Below, piece after piece: positions 33,316 through 45,700 of a DNA stretch of 64,000 nt (within the stretch, counting starts at the first letter, position 1; the number at the start of each line of letters is the position of its first letter). Made by a program: the position numbers and the translations under genes. Origin of the DNA: Ceratopteris richardii. Taxonomy: Eukaryota; Streptophyta; Polypodiopsida; Polypodiales; Pteridaceae. The notes beneath the pieces were generated by a model. It made no database searches. It was not told the DNA's origin and worked only from the letters and a program-made list of their open reading frames with translations. The stretch lies in contig CM035430.1 in the NCBI GenBank assembly GCA_020310875.1, positions 102,736,431 through 102,800,430 on the forward strand, written 5' to 3'.

Positions 33316-34572
33316 TTACTTGTAGTTGTTGATGCCGGCTTTGGTGGAGGTATCCATTGGATCTCGAAATGATGTAATCCTCCTTATTGGGGTCCATTTT
33401 AGAACAACATTTGGCACTGTAGAGATCACCTCAGGCATCTTCCTCTTTGGATGCTTTCTGAACTGTGGTATCCAGTGTGGTGGGTGCTTTGGTTCGGTGG
33501 AGGCTACTTGTACTTTTGGCTTCCAAACCCATACCCTTTTTGCATGTCTTCTTACTAGTGTTGAAGAGGTGATTTGATCTTCTTTCAATCTCTGTATGCG
33601 ATTCTTAACCTTTTCTCTTTGGGGCTTCTTTGTTGAGACCTTGCACATGTGGGAGAACATAGGTTGTTGTGGATGTAAGAGCTTCTTAGGTACCCACATC
33701 TGTAATCGCCCTTGTTGAGCTACAGCTAGATTCTTAGGCACCCAAACTTGTCGGATACCTTGTGGTTGAGCTTGTCCAAGCTTCTTCCTTCATCTTCTAG
33801 CTTGGTTAACTTGCCTGAGTGGTATTTGTGGGGGCAAGGCTGGTGGTTGCTCTCCTTTGCGTACTCAGATCTGCTTCATGCTCGAAACTGCTTTCTTGTT
33901 GAGGATTGTCTTTCTATTTGCTATAGTAGTTGTCTTGAATTGTTGTGCTTGCTTCAGAAGTTGAATTGCTATAGGTGCTTTACTCTTCAAAAAGGAAGGG
34001 GGGTTTTCTTGCCTTTGCGACTCTCCTTCCATGATTGAGTCCTTCTGAATCTTAGAGCTTTTGACACATGTAACATATTCTTCCAGATGATTAGTCTTAG
34101 AAGAGCTAAGAGAATGTGGGACATCTGGATTTGTGAGCATGCAGTTCTCTAATTCTAATGTAATCCATAGTTCCTGTACCCAAACTTGAAGAATTTGACT
34201 TCTTAGGTTTAAGTTAACTGCATGGTTATAGATCCAATCTTGACCCAAGACAAGTGGTTCTGTAAGGTTCTCATCTTGACACACTAGTGCTTTGACTTTC
34301 ATTGGGACAACTTGAAGGTAGATGGGAAGTTCCACCTCGCCCAAACAAGGGGTTTCCACACCTCCCAATCCTATGAGATAGGCTTCTATGGGATTAATGT
34401 TGAACTGCAAGTCTTGACAGTAGGACACTCTAACTGCACTACTTGCTGCACCTGAGTCAATCAATGCTTTTACAGTCCTTGCACCTTTCCCTTGTCCTAT
34501 CTCTATGGTCACAAAGGGTCTTCGGTCAATGACTTGAGAAGTCGCTATGCCTGATTTTTGGCACATATCCAT
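33316..34572 (-). pseudogene. Second retropepsin-like domain and WVPK tail, element H
   Basis: On the minus strand the 34572-33865 frame carries an aspartic protease fold pattern: LEIGQ-like start, LIDSGA with D-S-G at 34458-34450, GLGGVETP, then LVLGQDWIYNHAV. It follows the integrase region (34612-36093) with only a short broken gap. The 33741-33316 frame has repeated W-V-P-K-like motifs (VWVWKPK, MWVPKK, LKWTP). The same order is found in F (48400-47175), where it is one frame with integrase. The domain keeps its active-site triad although H has frame breaks elsewhere. Confidence 0.8.
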
Positions 34573-34611
34573 GTGATATTTTGGGGCTTTTGAGTTGACA
34601 TCTAGGCCTAG

Positions 34612-37600
34612 TCACCTTAACTTATTTCGCCTAATAAGCTCTCTGGCCTGTGCCTCTGCTTCTTCTCTCACCCTTAACTCTTCTTCTTTTCGCTTCTTAG
34701 CAGTGTTGAGTCTCATTAGCATATCCTCAGTGAGAGGTTCTTGATATAGCTTGACTCTACATCCACTAATATAGTTTGGCAAGATATCTCCTTCTAGAGT
34801 GGCCAACTGAACTGCACCACTAGTAGAAATTCTATTAATGATCATGGGTCCATATCCTCTTTTTTCCAACTTACGGGCATGTTGTTTTAGTGTATAAACC
34901 AACACTAGATCTCCCTCTTTCAATCCCTTATCCTTGATGTGTGCATCAAAGTATGCCTTTTGCCTTTTCTTTGCAGCATAGATGCCTGCTGCTGCGTGTA
35001 GCCTTGTCTCACCTAAGCGTTCTAGATCAAAGATCCTAGAGGACAATTCATGTCCATTCCACTCATACTCTTGTGCTACTTTTAAGGCAGGGATTAAGAA
35101 ATCTAATGGTAGCACAGCATTCTGCCCGAAGACCATCTGAAATGGGGTGGCGTTGAGTACCGTTTTGTAGGCAATTCGATAAGCCCAAACAGCATGATGA
35201 AGTTGTTTGTCCCAATCAGAGCGTTTATTATTTACCAGTTTTGTCAATACGTTACAGAGGATCTTATTGGTGCTCTTGGCTTGTCCGTTAGCTTGTGGGT
35301 GATAAGGGGCAGACTTTTTATGTATCACCAAGAATTCTTGGAGAAGATTTTCAATGACCTCATTCAAGAAGTGTGTGCCTCTATCGCTCACTAACTCTAT
35401 TGGTAGCCCATATCTCGTGAACACATTCTCCAATAAGAACTTAGCCGTATTCTGAGCATCATTCTTTGTTGTGGCTTTCACTTCTACCCACTTTGTAAGG
35501 TAATCTGTGGCTACAATAATATACTCTGCATGGGAGTTTCTAGCTGGGGGGTTAATAGGACCTATGAAGTCTATGCCCCACTTGGAAAATGCACGCCCTC
35601 CCATCATTGGCCTCAAGGGCATCTCGTCTTTTCTAACTGGATATTGTGCACGTTGGCATGTGTCACATTTCTTCACATAGGTATGAGCATCCATATGAAG
35701 AGTAGGCCACCAAAGTCTTGAAAATAGAATGGTCTTGATTACTCGATCAGGACCGAAGTGTCCACTTGCAACACCGCTGTGTGCAGTTTCTAAGACTTTC
35801 AAATAGTCTGATTTGTGAATGCACAACCTTAGATAACCATCTTTGCCTCTTCGGTATAGGTTGTCTCCTACTAAGGCATAGCCTTGAGCCTCTTTCTCCA
35901 TGCTTCGTCTTCTTGCTAGACTAGCCTCTTTGGGTAATCTTCCCAATCTCATAAACTCTACCAATGGAGCACTCCAATCAGGAATTAATGACACTTGATA
36001 AAGGGTGGCATGCACTATTGGTGGTCTCTCTATACACATTGGACAATTCTTAATCCACTCATGTATTTCTTTGTCCATGCTAGGCCAATACACTCCTAAA
36101 TGTTTTAGATTCTGTAATGTTCATTGTTTAGAATAGTGATTTCCTAGCAATCCTTCATGTGCTTGTTGCAACCAGCTACTATGTTCATCATCCTCGACAC
36201 AACAAGCTAATACACCTTCAATATCTTGTTTGTACATGCTTCCTGCCAGTATGTGATACTTTTGTGATTTTACAGTTTCTTCTTGTGATGTTTTCACATT
36301 CTTATTCGCAGGTCCGAAAGTTAGGACTAGTACCAACTTATTTGCCCATTTAGGAACAACTTCTAAATTGAACAGATAAGCATCGGGTAATTCATCAGAC
36401 ACTCCTTGCGGTGACTCTCTTGAAGTGATGCGAGAAAGGTGATTTGCCCGAAGGTGGGTTCTACCTTTCCTGACAACAACTTCAAAGTCATATTCCATTA
36501 GTAAGAGGAACCATCTTACTAAGCATCTAGTATTGCAAGGTTTATTGACCAAATATAACAAAGCTTGATGATCAGTGAAAAACTTGAACTTGTTGGCCAA
36601 TAAATAGTGTCTAAACTTCTTCACAGCATATACCATGCCTAAGCCCTCTCGCTCAGTTGTGGTATAGTTTCATTCAGCTGCGATTAGTTGTCTACTAACA
36701 TATGCTATGGGCAAATCTAAGTTTCCTTCACCTGTGGGTTGTGCTAGCACACATCCTATGGCGTGATTGGATGAATCCACATGGACATGGAATGGTTTAT
36801 TCCAATCAGGAGTGGTCAGTATTGGTGCAGTGCACAAACGTTTCTTCAGTTCATTAAAAGAATTCTCGCATTCGTCGTTCCACTCAAAATTTGTCAACAA
36901 ACCATAAAGAGGTTTAGTTATGATCGCATACATGTGGATAAACCTACGATTATATCCACAATGGCCCATAAAGGCTTGTACCTCTTTAACGTTCCTTGGC
37001 CTTGGCAGCTCCGCTATGGCTCATACCTTATCTTCATCTGTTGAGATTCCATTCTTAGAAACAATATGACCTAAGATTTTACCTTGACGCACCATGAACA
37101 CACACTTTCTGGGTTCAGACACACTCGATATTCTCTGCACGTGTTGAAGATTTGTCTGAGCTCAGGGATGTGAGATCTTCTTTCTTGGGAATGAGCACAT
37201 AAATCATCCACATATACTTCTAAGCTCTTTCGCAAGAACTCTTTGAAGACATGACACATGAGCCTTTGGAATGTTGCAGGTGCATTGGTGAGCTCAAATG
37301 GCATCACACAAAATGAAAAAATTCCCCACTCTGTGGCAAAGGCCGTTTTGTGTTGATCTTCTAGGGCAATGGCTACTTGATTGTAACCGGAAAATCCATC
37401 AAGGAAGCTATAAACTTCCTTGCCTGCAACCCGCTCCAATAGGTGTTCCGTGATTGGAAGCGGATAACTATCTCTAATCGTAGCGGCATTAACTTTTTTA
37501 AGGTTAATACACACTCGCAACTTCCCGTTCTTCTTGGGCACCACTACGATGGGGGACACCCATTCAATATGCTCAATCTCATAGATGAATCCAGCTTCAA

Positions 37601-38045
37601 TCAGCCTATCAATTTCTTCTTTTATTTTGGCTGCATATGTATCATTATATGTGTAGGGCTTCTATTTGGTGGGCTTGGCATCAGCAGTCATGGGGATAGT
37701 ATGAGAGCAAATTCTTGGATCTACCCCTTTCAAGTCTCTATAGTGCGATGCAAACACATCCCTATATTCCCTTAATAGAGCTACGAGCTCCATTTCTTCT
37801 CTTGCACTTAGGTCATCTCCTATATATGTACATCTCTCTTCCTTCTCTTCGATGGTCACTACAATCTTCTTGGTCTTTTCTTTATTATCATATGATTCTC
37901 CTATGATGGCCTCTCTCTTAGGCATTCGTACCAAAATTTTGCGATCGTCAACTTCATATTTCTTGAAGTTTTCTGGTACTTCAAACAATGAATCCTCCTC
38001 TTCTTGTTTCATTGCTTTTCTTTTCTTTTTCTTTTTCTTTTTCAA
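34612..38045 (-). pseudogene. Ty3/gypsy RT, RNase H and integrase, element H
   Basis: From right to left: linker and RT start (38045-37662), RT core (37559-37071; FLDGFSGYNQV, YVDD), RNase H (36969-36121; HVDSSNHAIG, FTDHQALLYLVNKP) and integrase (36093-34612; NCPMC, WGIDFIGPI, VSDRGTHF, NGQAKSTNK). Relative to F, integrase is continuous and has Lys (AAG) where F has a stop. Breaks at about 37640, 37080, 36660 and 36120 separate the pieces. No chromodomain follows. Closest relative in the window: F. Confidence 0.88.
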
Positions 38046-39336
38046 ACAATGAATCCTCCTCTTCTTCTTTTCATTGCTTTTCTTTTTCTTTTTCCTATAT
38101 CTTCTAGATAGTGCTACTCTGAGTTAAAGCAACTATCCATCACAATGGACTCTATATCATCGTCATTCTCTTCTTCTTCTAAGACATCACTAGGGTCACA
38201 TTCTTCTAGCAAGGGCTGACACATGAACACTGAAATATCATAACCCTACTCATCACAATGTGGTGTCCATTGTTCTCCATGGTGGCTAAGATTTCTGGCC
38301 AGCCATGAGGCTCAAATTCCTCATCTGGAAAGATCATCGGTGTGTAGGCTGGGTCTCTAACTGTTCTATTTCCTGGTGAAGTTCCTTTGTCTCTTGCCTT
38401 TAAGCATTTTTCCTCTTCCTCTACAACCTTGCACATCCACAAATGAGTATCTTCATGCAGCCATGATGGATCAGGTGAACTTTCAGAATGCACAGAGATG
38501 GAATCGTCTTTCGCTTTATGGATAGTATTCCACTGTAGGGGTGGTACATCTCTGAAGGAGTAATCCTTCAAATTGACCTTGGTGGTGACCCCTAAGTGTT
38601 GTAAGTACAAGGATTTGGTTCCCCAATCCTGTACTATCTGCAATTGTCGTAGGAAGGGTCTTCCTAGGATCATCTCATGAACATTATTTTTCTCAAAGTC
38701 ACATATAGCAAATGTGTGCTCGAACTCTACACCACAAGTGGTTAGAGGTATCCCTTCGAGCAATCCTAGAGGTCTTTCAAAATGACCATGGGCCATTTGA
38801 AGCTTCATTCTAGTTGGTCGTAATGTGGGTTTTCCCCATTGCTTCCACAAGGAGGTGGTTGCAATAGCAACACCAGCACCTGAATCTATGATTGCTTTGG
38901 TTGTGTAACCTTGGTAGGTGATTCGAAGATAAGTGTTACCTTCTTCACCCTCACACACATCCCCTATTTTGTCTAGAGGTATCTCTGGTACTTTCTACTT
39001 AGAGCCTGCTTTTGGCATGTTGGACTCAAGTTCTGGGATGTGATCCTTTACATGATTCCATAGCTCAGGTTTTGCTTTGAGTAGCTCTTCTACCGTGAGA
39101 TGACACTGAACCTTAGCGTTCTTCACAACATCGGTGTTCCTTGGAACCACTGAGTCTTCATTTCTTACCAATATTGTAGGAGCTCTGATCTAAAGAGACT
39201 CAGATTCCCATGGGCCTGGAAATTGAGGCAGTTCTTCTAAGGTATTAGATTCAAAATCTAACCTTTCGTCTTCTTGTTGTTCTGCTTCATCTCCGTAAAT
39301 AGATGAAATGTCTTGGGGAGATTGATCATGAAGATC
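38046..39336 (-). pseudogene. Protease and upstream linker, element H
   Basis: The 38958-38206 frame holds the first (pre-RT) protease: AIIDSGAGVAIATTSLW and MILGRPFLRQ. Above it, 39336-38960 matches the Gag-protease linker of F but is broken. A local duplication of about 60 bp of CTTTT-rich, AATGAATCCTCC-containing sequence lies at about 37985-38090. The right edge AGATC (39332-39336) is the target duplication of copia G. Confidence 0.85.
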
Positions 39337-40605
39337 TCTTGGAGCAAGTCTATGACAAGCCTAAGTATTGGCTTGAGTCCCACAAAGTCATGAAAGCTTT
39401 AAAATGAAGACTATGTAAAGTTCACTTGTGAACTACCTCTTGTAACTTTTGAAGAGTTTACTTAATGTAAAAGTGAAAGAATCTTAAGTGGTTGAGTCCA
39501 CTTGATCAAGAATGGAAAGAGGAGCCACGAATTTGTGATTTGTGGTAGGTAGAGAATCAAATCAATCATTGATTGAGTGGAGAGTGATTGAGAGAAGTTA
39601 GCCTCCCAAACTCAACTATAAATAGATGGCAGTTTTAGTCGTGGTTAGAGAGACCTATGTGAAGACCTCCAAGAGCTGAGCTTTATGCCATATCAAGATG
39701 TGATTCCAAGGCACACATATGTATCAGTAAGTCCATTCTATTGTACAAGCAATATACTTTCATTTTCATGATCATTTGAGTTCATATTTCCATGTTCTTG
39801 TGAAGTGTACTACTCACTACCATTACTCTCAGTTTTCTTAGTCAGTTTGCAGAGATGGTTTCTCTGAGCTTGGTGCATCATTTTTAGTGATTTAACTTGG
39901 TAAAGTTAGCTCTATAGTCTACTATATGCTCACAAATTTTCATGTCATTTGAATGTTGCAATCTTCAGTTATGTTCATTTGAAGTCAACAGGGTCTGTTC
40001 ATCTTCACTTCTTTGTCAAGTACCCGACTTTTTTACTCATCTTGTCAGAACCATTTCTCAGTGGTTACTTATCCAAATTCAATGATTTGAAGCTTTTTAG
40101 ATTAAGCTCACTGTCTAATATAACCATACAAATTTTCATAATCATTGGATTCCTACATTTTGCGTTATGTTTATTTTTCTGCTCACTCGTCTCAAACTAT
40201 AGCAGCCCGTGAAAATCGGGATGATGTCATCACTTGTTAAAACTCATTCTTAGTGTGTGATTTATTATTTTTGATGATATTACTCTTGAAAGTTAGATCT
40301 TTAAGCTACCTAGAGTTCCCCAAGAGGAATTAAGCTAATTGCTGCTGTGCTCAGAGAATTATGTAAAACACTAGACAGGTGTATGAACCAAGAATAGCAA
40401 GTTTTCACCTCTGAGCTAACTCCAACGTATCTGTTTTGATCTATCTTTTTGAGAGTGATCTTCCAAGGTACATAGGGTGTCTAATACATCCATTGGCAAG
40501 CTAAAAGGGCCCACCATATACTCGTGGAGTTCATTTGGCTGGTGTAGATCAAGGATTTTGCAAGACCTCTTCATCTTCAAGCACATACCTATCCATCTCT
40601 TCACA
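39337..40605 (+). repeat. 5' LTR of copia G
   Basis: 1269 bp matching 61336-62608. It begins TC instead of TG (the 3' LTR has TGTTGGAG), a point change at the terminus, and ends CTTCACA. A TATAAATAGA promoter motif lies at 39617-39626. The LTRs differ at scattered sites, so G is clearly older than F. Confidence 0.9.
39617..39626 (+). promoter_or_regulatory. TATA box in copia G 5' LTR
   Basis: TATAAATAGA, conserved at 61619-61628 in the 3' LTR, about 280 bases from the LTR start. Confidence 0.6.
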
Positions 40606-40606
40606 G

Positions 40607-40618
40607 TGGTATCAGAGC
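40607..40618 (+). other. Primer binding site of copia G (initiator Met tRNA)
   Basis: TGGTATCAGAGC begins one base after the LTR end. It is the standard plant copia primer site, complementary to the 3' end of initiator Met tRNA. Confidence 0.9.
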
Positions 40619-40631
40619 AAGGTTGGACAAC

Positions 40632-42128
40632 ATGGCAGATGGATTTCCTTCATCAATTGACAAATTGGATAGAGGTAATTACTCAGCTTGGTCATTAAGG
40701 ACGGAAGCTTATCTCCAAGGTAGAAGTTTATATGGTTATGTGGCTGGAGATGAAGTTATGCCAAGTTTCAGGAACAAAAGTCAACCAACACAAGAAGAGC
40801 AAGAAAGATTGAGCACGTGGTGCTCCAAGGATGCACTTGCAAGGTCTTATCTCCTCAACTCTATCTCAGATTTTTTGTTGCCTCACATTAGAAGTTGTAA
40901 GACATCTCAGGAAGTGTGGGATGCACTTGAAGCTTTCTTTTCTTCAAGTACCAAAGCTAGGAAGCATCAACTATGGCTGGATTTCACAACTCTCAAGAAG
41001 GCTCCCAAACAAAATGTGACTGATTTTGTCACAAAGCTCAAGGACATAGCAGATGAGTTGGGAAGCATTGGAGAGGTAATAGACGAAGAGCAAATTGTAA
41101 GGCAGGTCATCAATGGCTTGAAGGCAGATGACAAGTGGGAAGCATTCACCACAGCTATGGATTTGTACATGGACATGCATGTACCTGATTTCAATACACT
41201 CATTGGACAACTACTTACTCAAGAGGCAAAGCTTATCAAAAATGGAGAAAACTCTAAAGGTAATCAATCTTCAGCTTTATACACTGATAAAAGCAAGTCC
41301 AAAGATAACAAAGGAAAGGCAAAGAAAGTGGATGATGAAGCAGGTACATATCAAGCTAACTATGCAAGTAGAGGAAGACATGGCAGAGGTAGAGGAAGAG
41401 GAGGTAGACAAGGCAGGGGGAGATCCCAAGACTCCAACTCATGTTCTATTTGTGGATTAACTAATCATACAACTGAAAATTGCTTTAGGAATTCCAAGAA
41501 TCAAAGAGGAAGAGGATACAATAGAGGAAGTTATGGCTACTCAAGAGGAAGGTTCAACAATTATCATGGCAGCTACAACAACTACAATCATTCAAACTAT
41601 CAAGGAGGCTACAAAGGAAGGAGAGACTACAATAACTACACAGAAGACTCAAACAAAGAGGATTCATTATTGATCATGAACATGGCTATGCCACAAGGTA
41701 AATCTGATGAGCATGTTTTCTACATAGATTCAGGTTGTTCAAATCATGTGGCAGGAAATGTGGCACTCCTATCAAATTTAGAAGTTCCAAGGAATAAGCA
41801 TGAGGTACAAACAGGAGATGATACAAAACATCCTGTGGAGAAAATAGGCAATGTCAAAGCACCTGGTGGAAACATTACCCTACTCAGTAAGGTACTACAT
41901 GTCCCTACCATTACAAAGAATTTGATAAGTGTTGGGCAGATAGTAGAGAAAGGGTTGCAAGTCAGGTTCACAAAGGCAGGAGCATTTGTTGAAGATCCAA
42001 GTCAAGGATTCAGAAAAATTGCAAAAGGTGAAAAGACAGGTAGATTGTTCACATTTGAATTATAGGACACTAGAAACATTGCTCTCTTTAATTATGGTAG
42101 TCAGACACTCACAGAATTGGAAGTATGG
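40632..42128 (+). pseudogene. Ty1/copia Gag and protease, element G
   Basis: The frame starts MADGFPSSIDKLDRGNYSAW, a typical copia Gag. It has the gag core (VTDFVTKLKDIADELG), an Arg-Gly tract, one CCHC knuckle (CSICGLTNHTTENC) and an intact protease site YIDSGCSNH near 41735. A TAG at 42063-42065 closes it before the integrase zinc finger; the same frame continues past the stop to GSQTLTELEVW at 42128. There element F cuts it, and the frame resumes with HKRLAHIGER at 58635 once F and one TATGG copy are removed. Confidence 0.9.
42124..42128 (+). other. Target site duplication of F, left copy (TATGG)
   Basis: TATGG directly precedes the F LTR and is repeated at 58630-58634 directly after the other LTR. 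It spans the Val-Trp codons of the G integrase. Confidence 0.92.
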
Positions 42129-42706
42129 TGTAGCTCAGTGATGAGTAGCACCTCCTTTAATGTCAATCCGGGAAGACATGAGGATGGTATGAAGACCACG
42201 AGCAAGTGGAAGCACAAGTGCGTGAGTGAGAAGCACACAAGCATGCACACACATACACACACACGCGTACACACCGTAAGAACAAAGAGAGTAAGACAAT
42301 GGAATCACTTCTATTGCAAGAAAGTTCTCATACAAGCTCAAACTACAAGAAGCTCCCCCAAAAATGAGCTCTCTAGCTCTATTTATAGTTCTTGACTAGC
42401 TTTGGCCCTGTTCAAACCTAGTGTCCGGCCTAGTTAAAAATTAGGTTCCGGGGCTTATTTGAGGGCCCAAACAAGATCTAAAAATTATGAAAATTGGCAG
42501 GCAACTACATCTAAGGCTCCCCAAGCTCGAGGACTCCTCGGCTTGTACAAAATGGAGCTACAAAAAGGTGAAAAGATATTTACAAGGGTTTGTAGTGATG
42601 AGAATCACTTAGAATGATGTTGGGGTTTTTGGAAAAAATGAAGGGTAGCCTCAGTGCTAGATCTGCATATGTGTCCATACTTGCTTCTTCCCGCATCCTG
42701 TCAACA
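42129..42706 (-). repeat. 3' LTR of gypsy F
   Basis: 578 bp, same length as 58052-58629. By eye I find one difference (A at about 42416, G in the other copy). On the plus strand it runs TGTAGC to CAACA. It contains a CA microsatellite and a minus-strand TATAAATAGA at 42378-42387. Confidence 0.95.
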
Positions 42707-42718
42707 CTCTCCCCCCCC
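42707..42718 (-). other. Polypurine tract of F
   Basis: The minus strand reads GGGGGGGGAGAG immediately before the LTR. The stop codon of the third ORF (TAG, 42720-42718) shares its G with the first base of this tract, so coding sequence runs right up to the 3' LTR. Confidence 0.85.
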
Positions 42719-45700
42719 TAGGGTCTGTCGCCTCTGACAGACCTCTTTTCCGCTGTTTGATCAATGTATTTTTGCAGGAGGTCCGTTGCCACTTCGTGTT
42801 CTTTGATTTTTAAACCTCTGATTAGATCTCGTTGCAAGGCCTCCCAATCCACTGTACCAGGCATGTCAGGTTGTGGCATCGTGTAGAGCTCGGAGTGCAT
42901 CGTTTGCTCACATGCAAAGAGATGGAGTAGATGCGTAGGCCGTGGCGCAAATACCTCTGAATGTGCTTCCCAAAACCCCGTGGTGAACATGTCGTCAAAT
43001 GTTTGCTTGTAGCAGGCAGGGAGATATCTTATGCGTGCATGCCATGCGTAAGCCACTCGTATGCTCGGGGTTGTGCTCATATCATATAGCAGGTCGTAGT
43101 TACCATTGATAAACCCTGGAATAGGAGGTTGAATATGGCATATATTGCGAAAAGTTTTGAGTACGACCTGCATCATGTCGAGGATCTTGAGCATCATCTG
43201 GGCAGCGACATCTGGCATCGGGTGGAGGCGTGGTATCCAATGTCTGATGGTTGCAATCATGTATGACACTGTAGGAGTACCGGTCGGGGGGGCGATAGCG
43301 GGGTAATTGAGCCATTCTTTACAGTTTGCGTTATTCTGAACCTTGATGGCAAAAGCTTTCCATGATCTGCGTCTTTGCACTGGCCCAAAACACGGATTGT
43401 ACTTCAAATGCATGGGGGCATGATCCCATGTTCGAAGCATTTCTGGGTAAGTTTCGAGTAACTTTTGCCTCCACGTTGGTTGGAATATGGCCCCTTTTCG
43501 TGCCGCTTCTGGTATGTCTTCTGGTTCGAACTGTGTGGCAAATGTTGGGCACTTGTTGGTGACTCGTTTGATTTCTGCATTGTAGTCAGCCAACAATACA
43601 AAATAGGGCTTGTATTGCAGTTCTGAGCTAGTGATCAGGCGTCTAGGAGCGAGGTGCCTGAAGTATTCTGAGTGAAGGATGGTGTCCTCAATGGCCTTCA
43701 TTGCCAGCATCTGAGTGGATATCCGCTCCTGATGACTTTTCCCCATCTCCTCCACTTGTTTCATCCATGCCGATGGGGGTTCCTCATAGGTATCTTGACC
43801 TTCTTCTGTTACGCGTCCTCCTGGAAGTGGTTGAGGCTCGTAGTTGTCGTCGAATGCTTCCTCCACTGGGATGGTAACTGCTTCTTCTTCTTACGGTTGC
43901 TCTGGGGGGGAAGGGGGTCGTTCGTACTGCATCAACTTCAGCTTTAATTCTGCGATCTGCTGCTGTAACTCCAGCACGTCGTTGGGCGTTGAATGTTCAG
44001 GTTCGGTTGAAGTAGCAGCGTCTGTCATTTCTTTATGTTCCTGTCGGTGTGGTGTAGACTCTTGGGGTCTCTGTACGTCCTTTAGCTGGTCGGCAAGCTG
44101 ATCATGTGCTTCTAATAGATTGGCATACGTTTCCAATATTTGTTGTATGCTTTCTGAGGGGACCGCTTGAAATTTGACCGGGTCTATGGGAGCCCCCGGG
44201 GTGTTCTCCATGGCAGCCTCGAGGTTCTCTTGGTTTTGTTGTTGAAGCCGTCTATTCTCTTCTTGCGCTGCCGCCAGATGTCGTCGTAGCAAAGCCATGT
44301 TTCGTTGAAGCCGTGCATTGCGGCCCATTTGATCGCGCAGCTGTTCCTCCATGGCTTTGCTCTCTTCCATATGTCTCGCCTTGAGTTGCGCATTTGCCTG
44401 TTCGAGGGCAGAGATCTTGCGTTGTGACTCCGTATGAATGAACTCCAAAGCAGTGACACGCTCTTGGAGTGTTGCTGAGAGGGTGCAAAGCCCTTTGTTA
44501 TTTTCTTCCAATAATGTATATTCTTGCTTAAGCTGAGTGGCAGCTTCAAGCATCGTGTCGAGTGCAAGACTAAATGAGGTGGAAGATGCAGGGGGTTGGG
44601 AAGTGGGAATGGGAAAAGTGGATGTTGTGCCTACCGTGTGTGGAAGTGGTGCTGTGAGTGTAATAACCTGTGATGGTGTTGTGAGGACAGTGGTGGTGGG
44701 TGATCCAGCGGATGGTGAGATGTCCATGGGATCGGACATGAGTGAGTGTGATTCGTGAAATGTGAACACCGGGACGGTGGGTGGTGTGATAGTGGTGGCC
44801 GTGAATGTGGGGGAGTGAAATTGGGGATGGGATTTTTTCTTATGTTCCTCGACCTGTTGAAGAATGTTTACAAGGTAGGTCCAGAAGGAGGGTTGGGTGG
44901 TTAGTGTGGTGCTCGAGGCAGTTACAAGGGACGGGGTAGGTAGAGTTTGGGGGGGAGGAAATGGAGGGGTGGAGGGTAAAGGGAAGGGAAGAGTCTGACT
45001 AGTGACAGATGGTTGTCCAAAGGCATGGGGGAAGAAAGGGTGACCTAATTGAGGTTCAGAAGCCTGAGTGACAGAAATGGATGAGGGTGAAGGGAGGAGA
45101 GTGGAAACGGGGGTGTGTACAATGGTCTCACTATAGGAGGAGAATGTTTGTGTGGAAAGACACGTGGAGAGAGGCTCTGAGGGTGGGATAGGAGATGATG
45201 GGGGAGATGGGGCATGCGTAATTTCCTCCGGTTCATCATTGTGCCTAGGGCTAATCATGTGCACATCTTCTGATGTGGATGTAGCTAGCGCGGTAGATAC
45301 TTCCATCTGAATCATCTTTCCTTGTCGCGGCCGCGTATCAATTCTTCTTTGATCATAAGCAGGGTTCTCTTGACAGACCAAGGTTCTCAATGCTTCACTG
45401 ATGCCACAGGTGTCCGCCAAAAGATTTAGCGATTCTACAAATTGGGGGTCGATATGCTCTGACTGTAACATCTGGTTTACTAGGGCCCTATTTGCTTCTT
45501 CTGACATTCTATGGCGGCTTTGTACCTGCTTGATTGTCTGGTATAATCGTTTGAGCTGTGCCGTATATGCAGGGGCTTCGTCTTCACTCTCTTCTGGGTT
45601 ATTCCTTGGTGCCTGCTCTTGAGCTTGTGTGTTTGGACTTGGAGGAGGTTGTGTCACTCCTAGCTCCTGTACGCTGCTTGTCTCACCTCGTGCATGTTCT

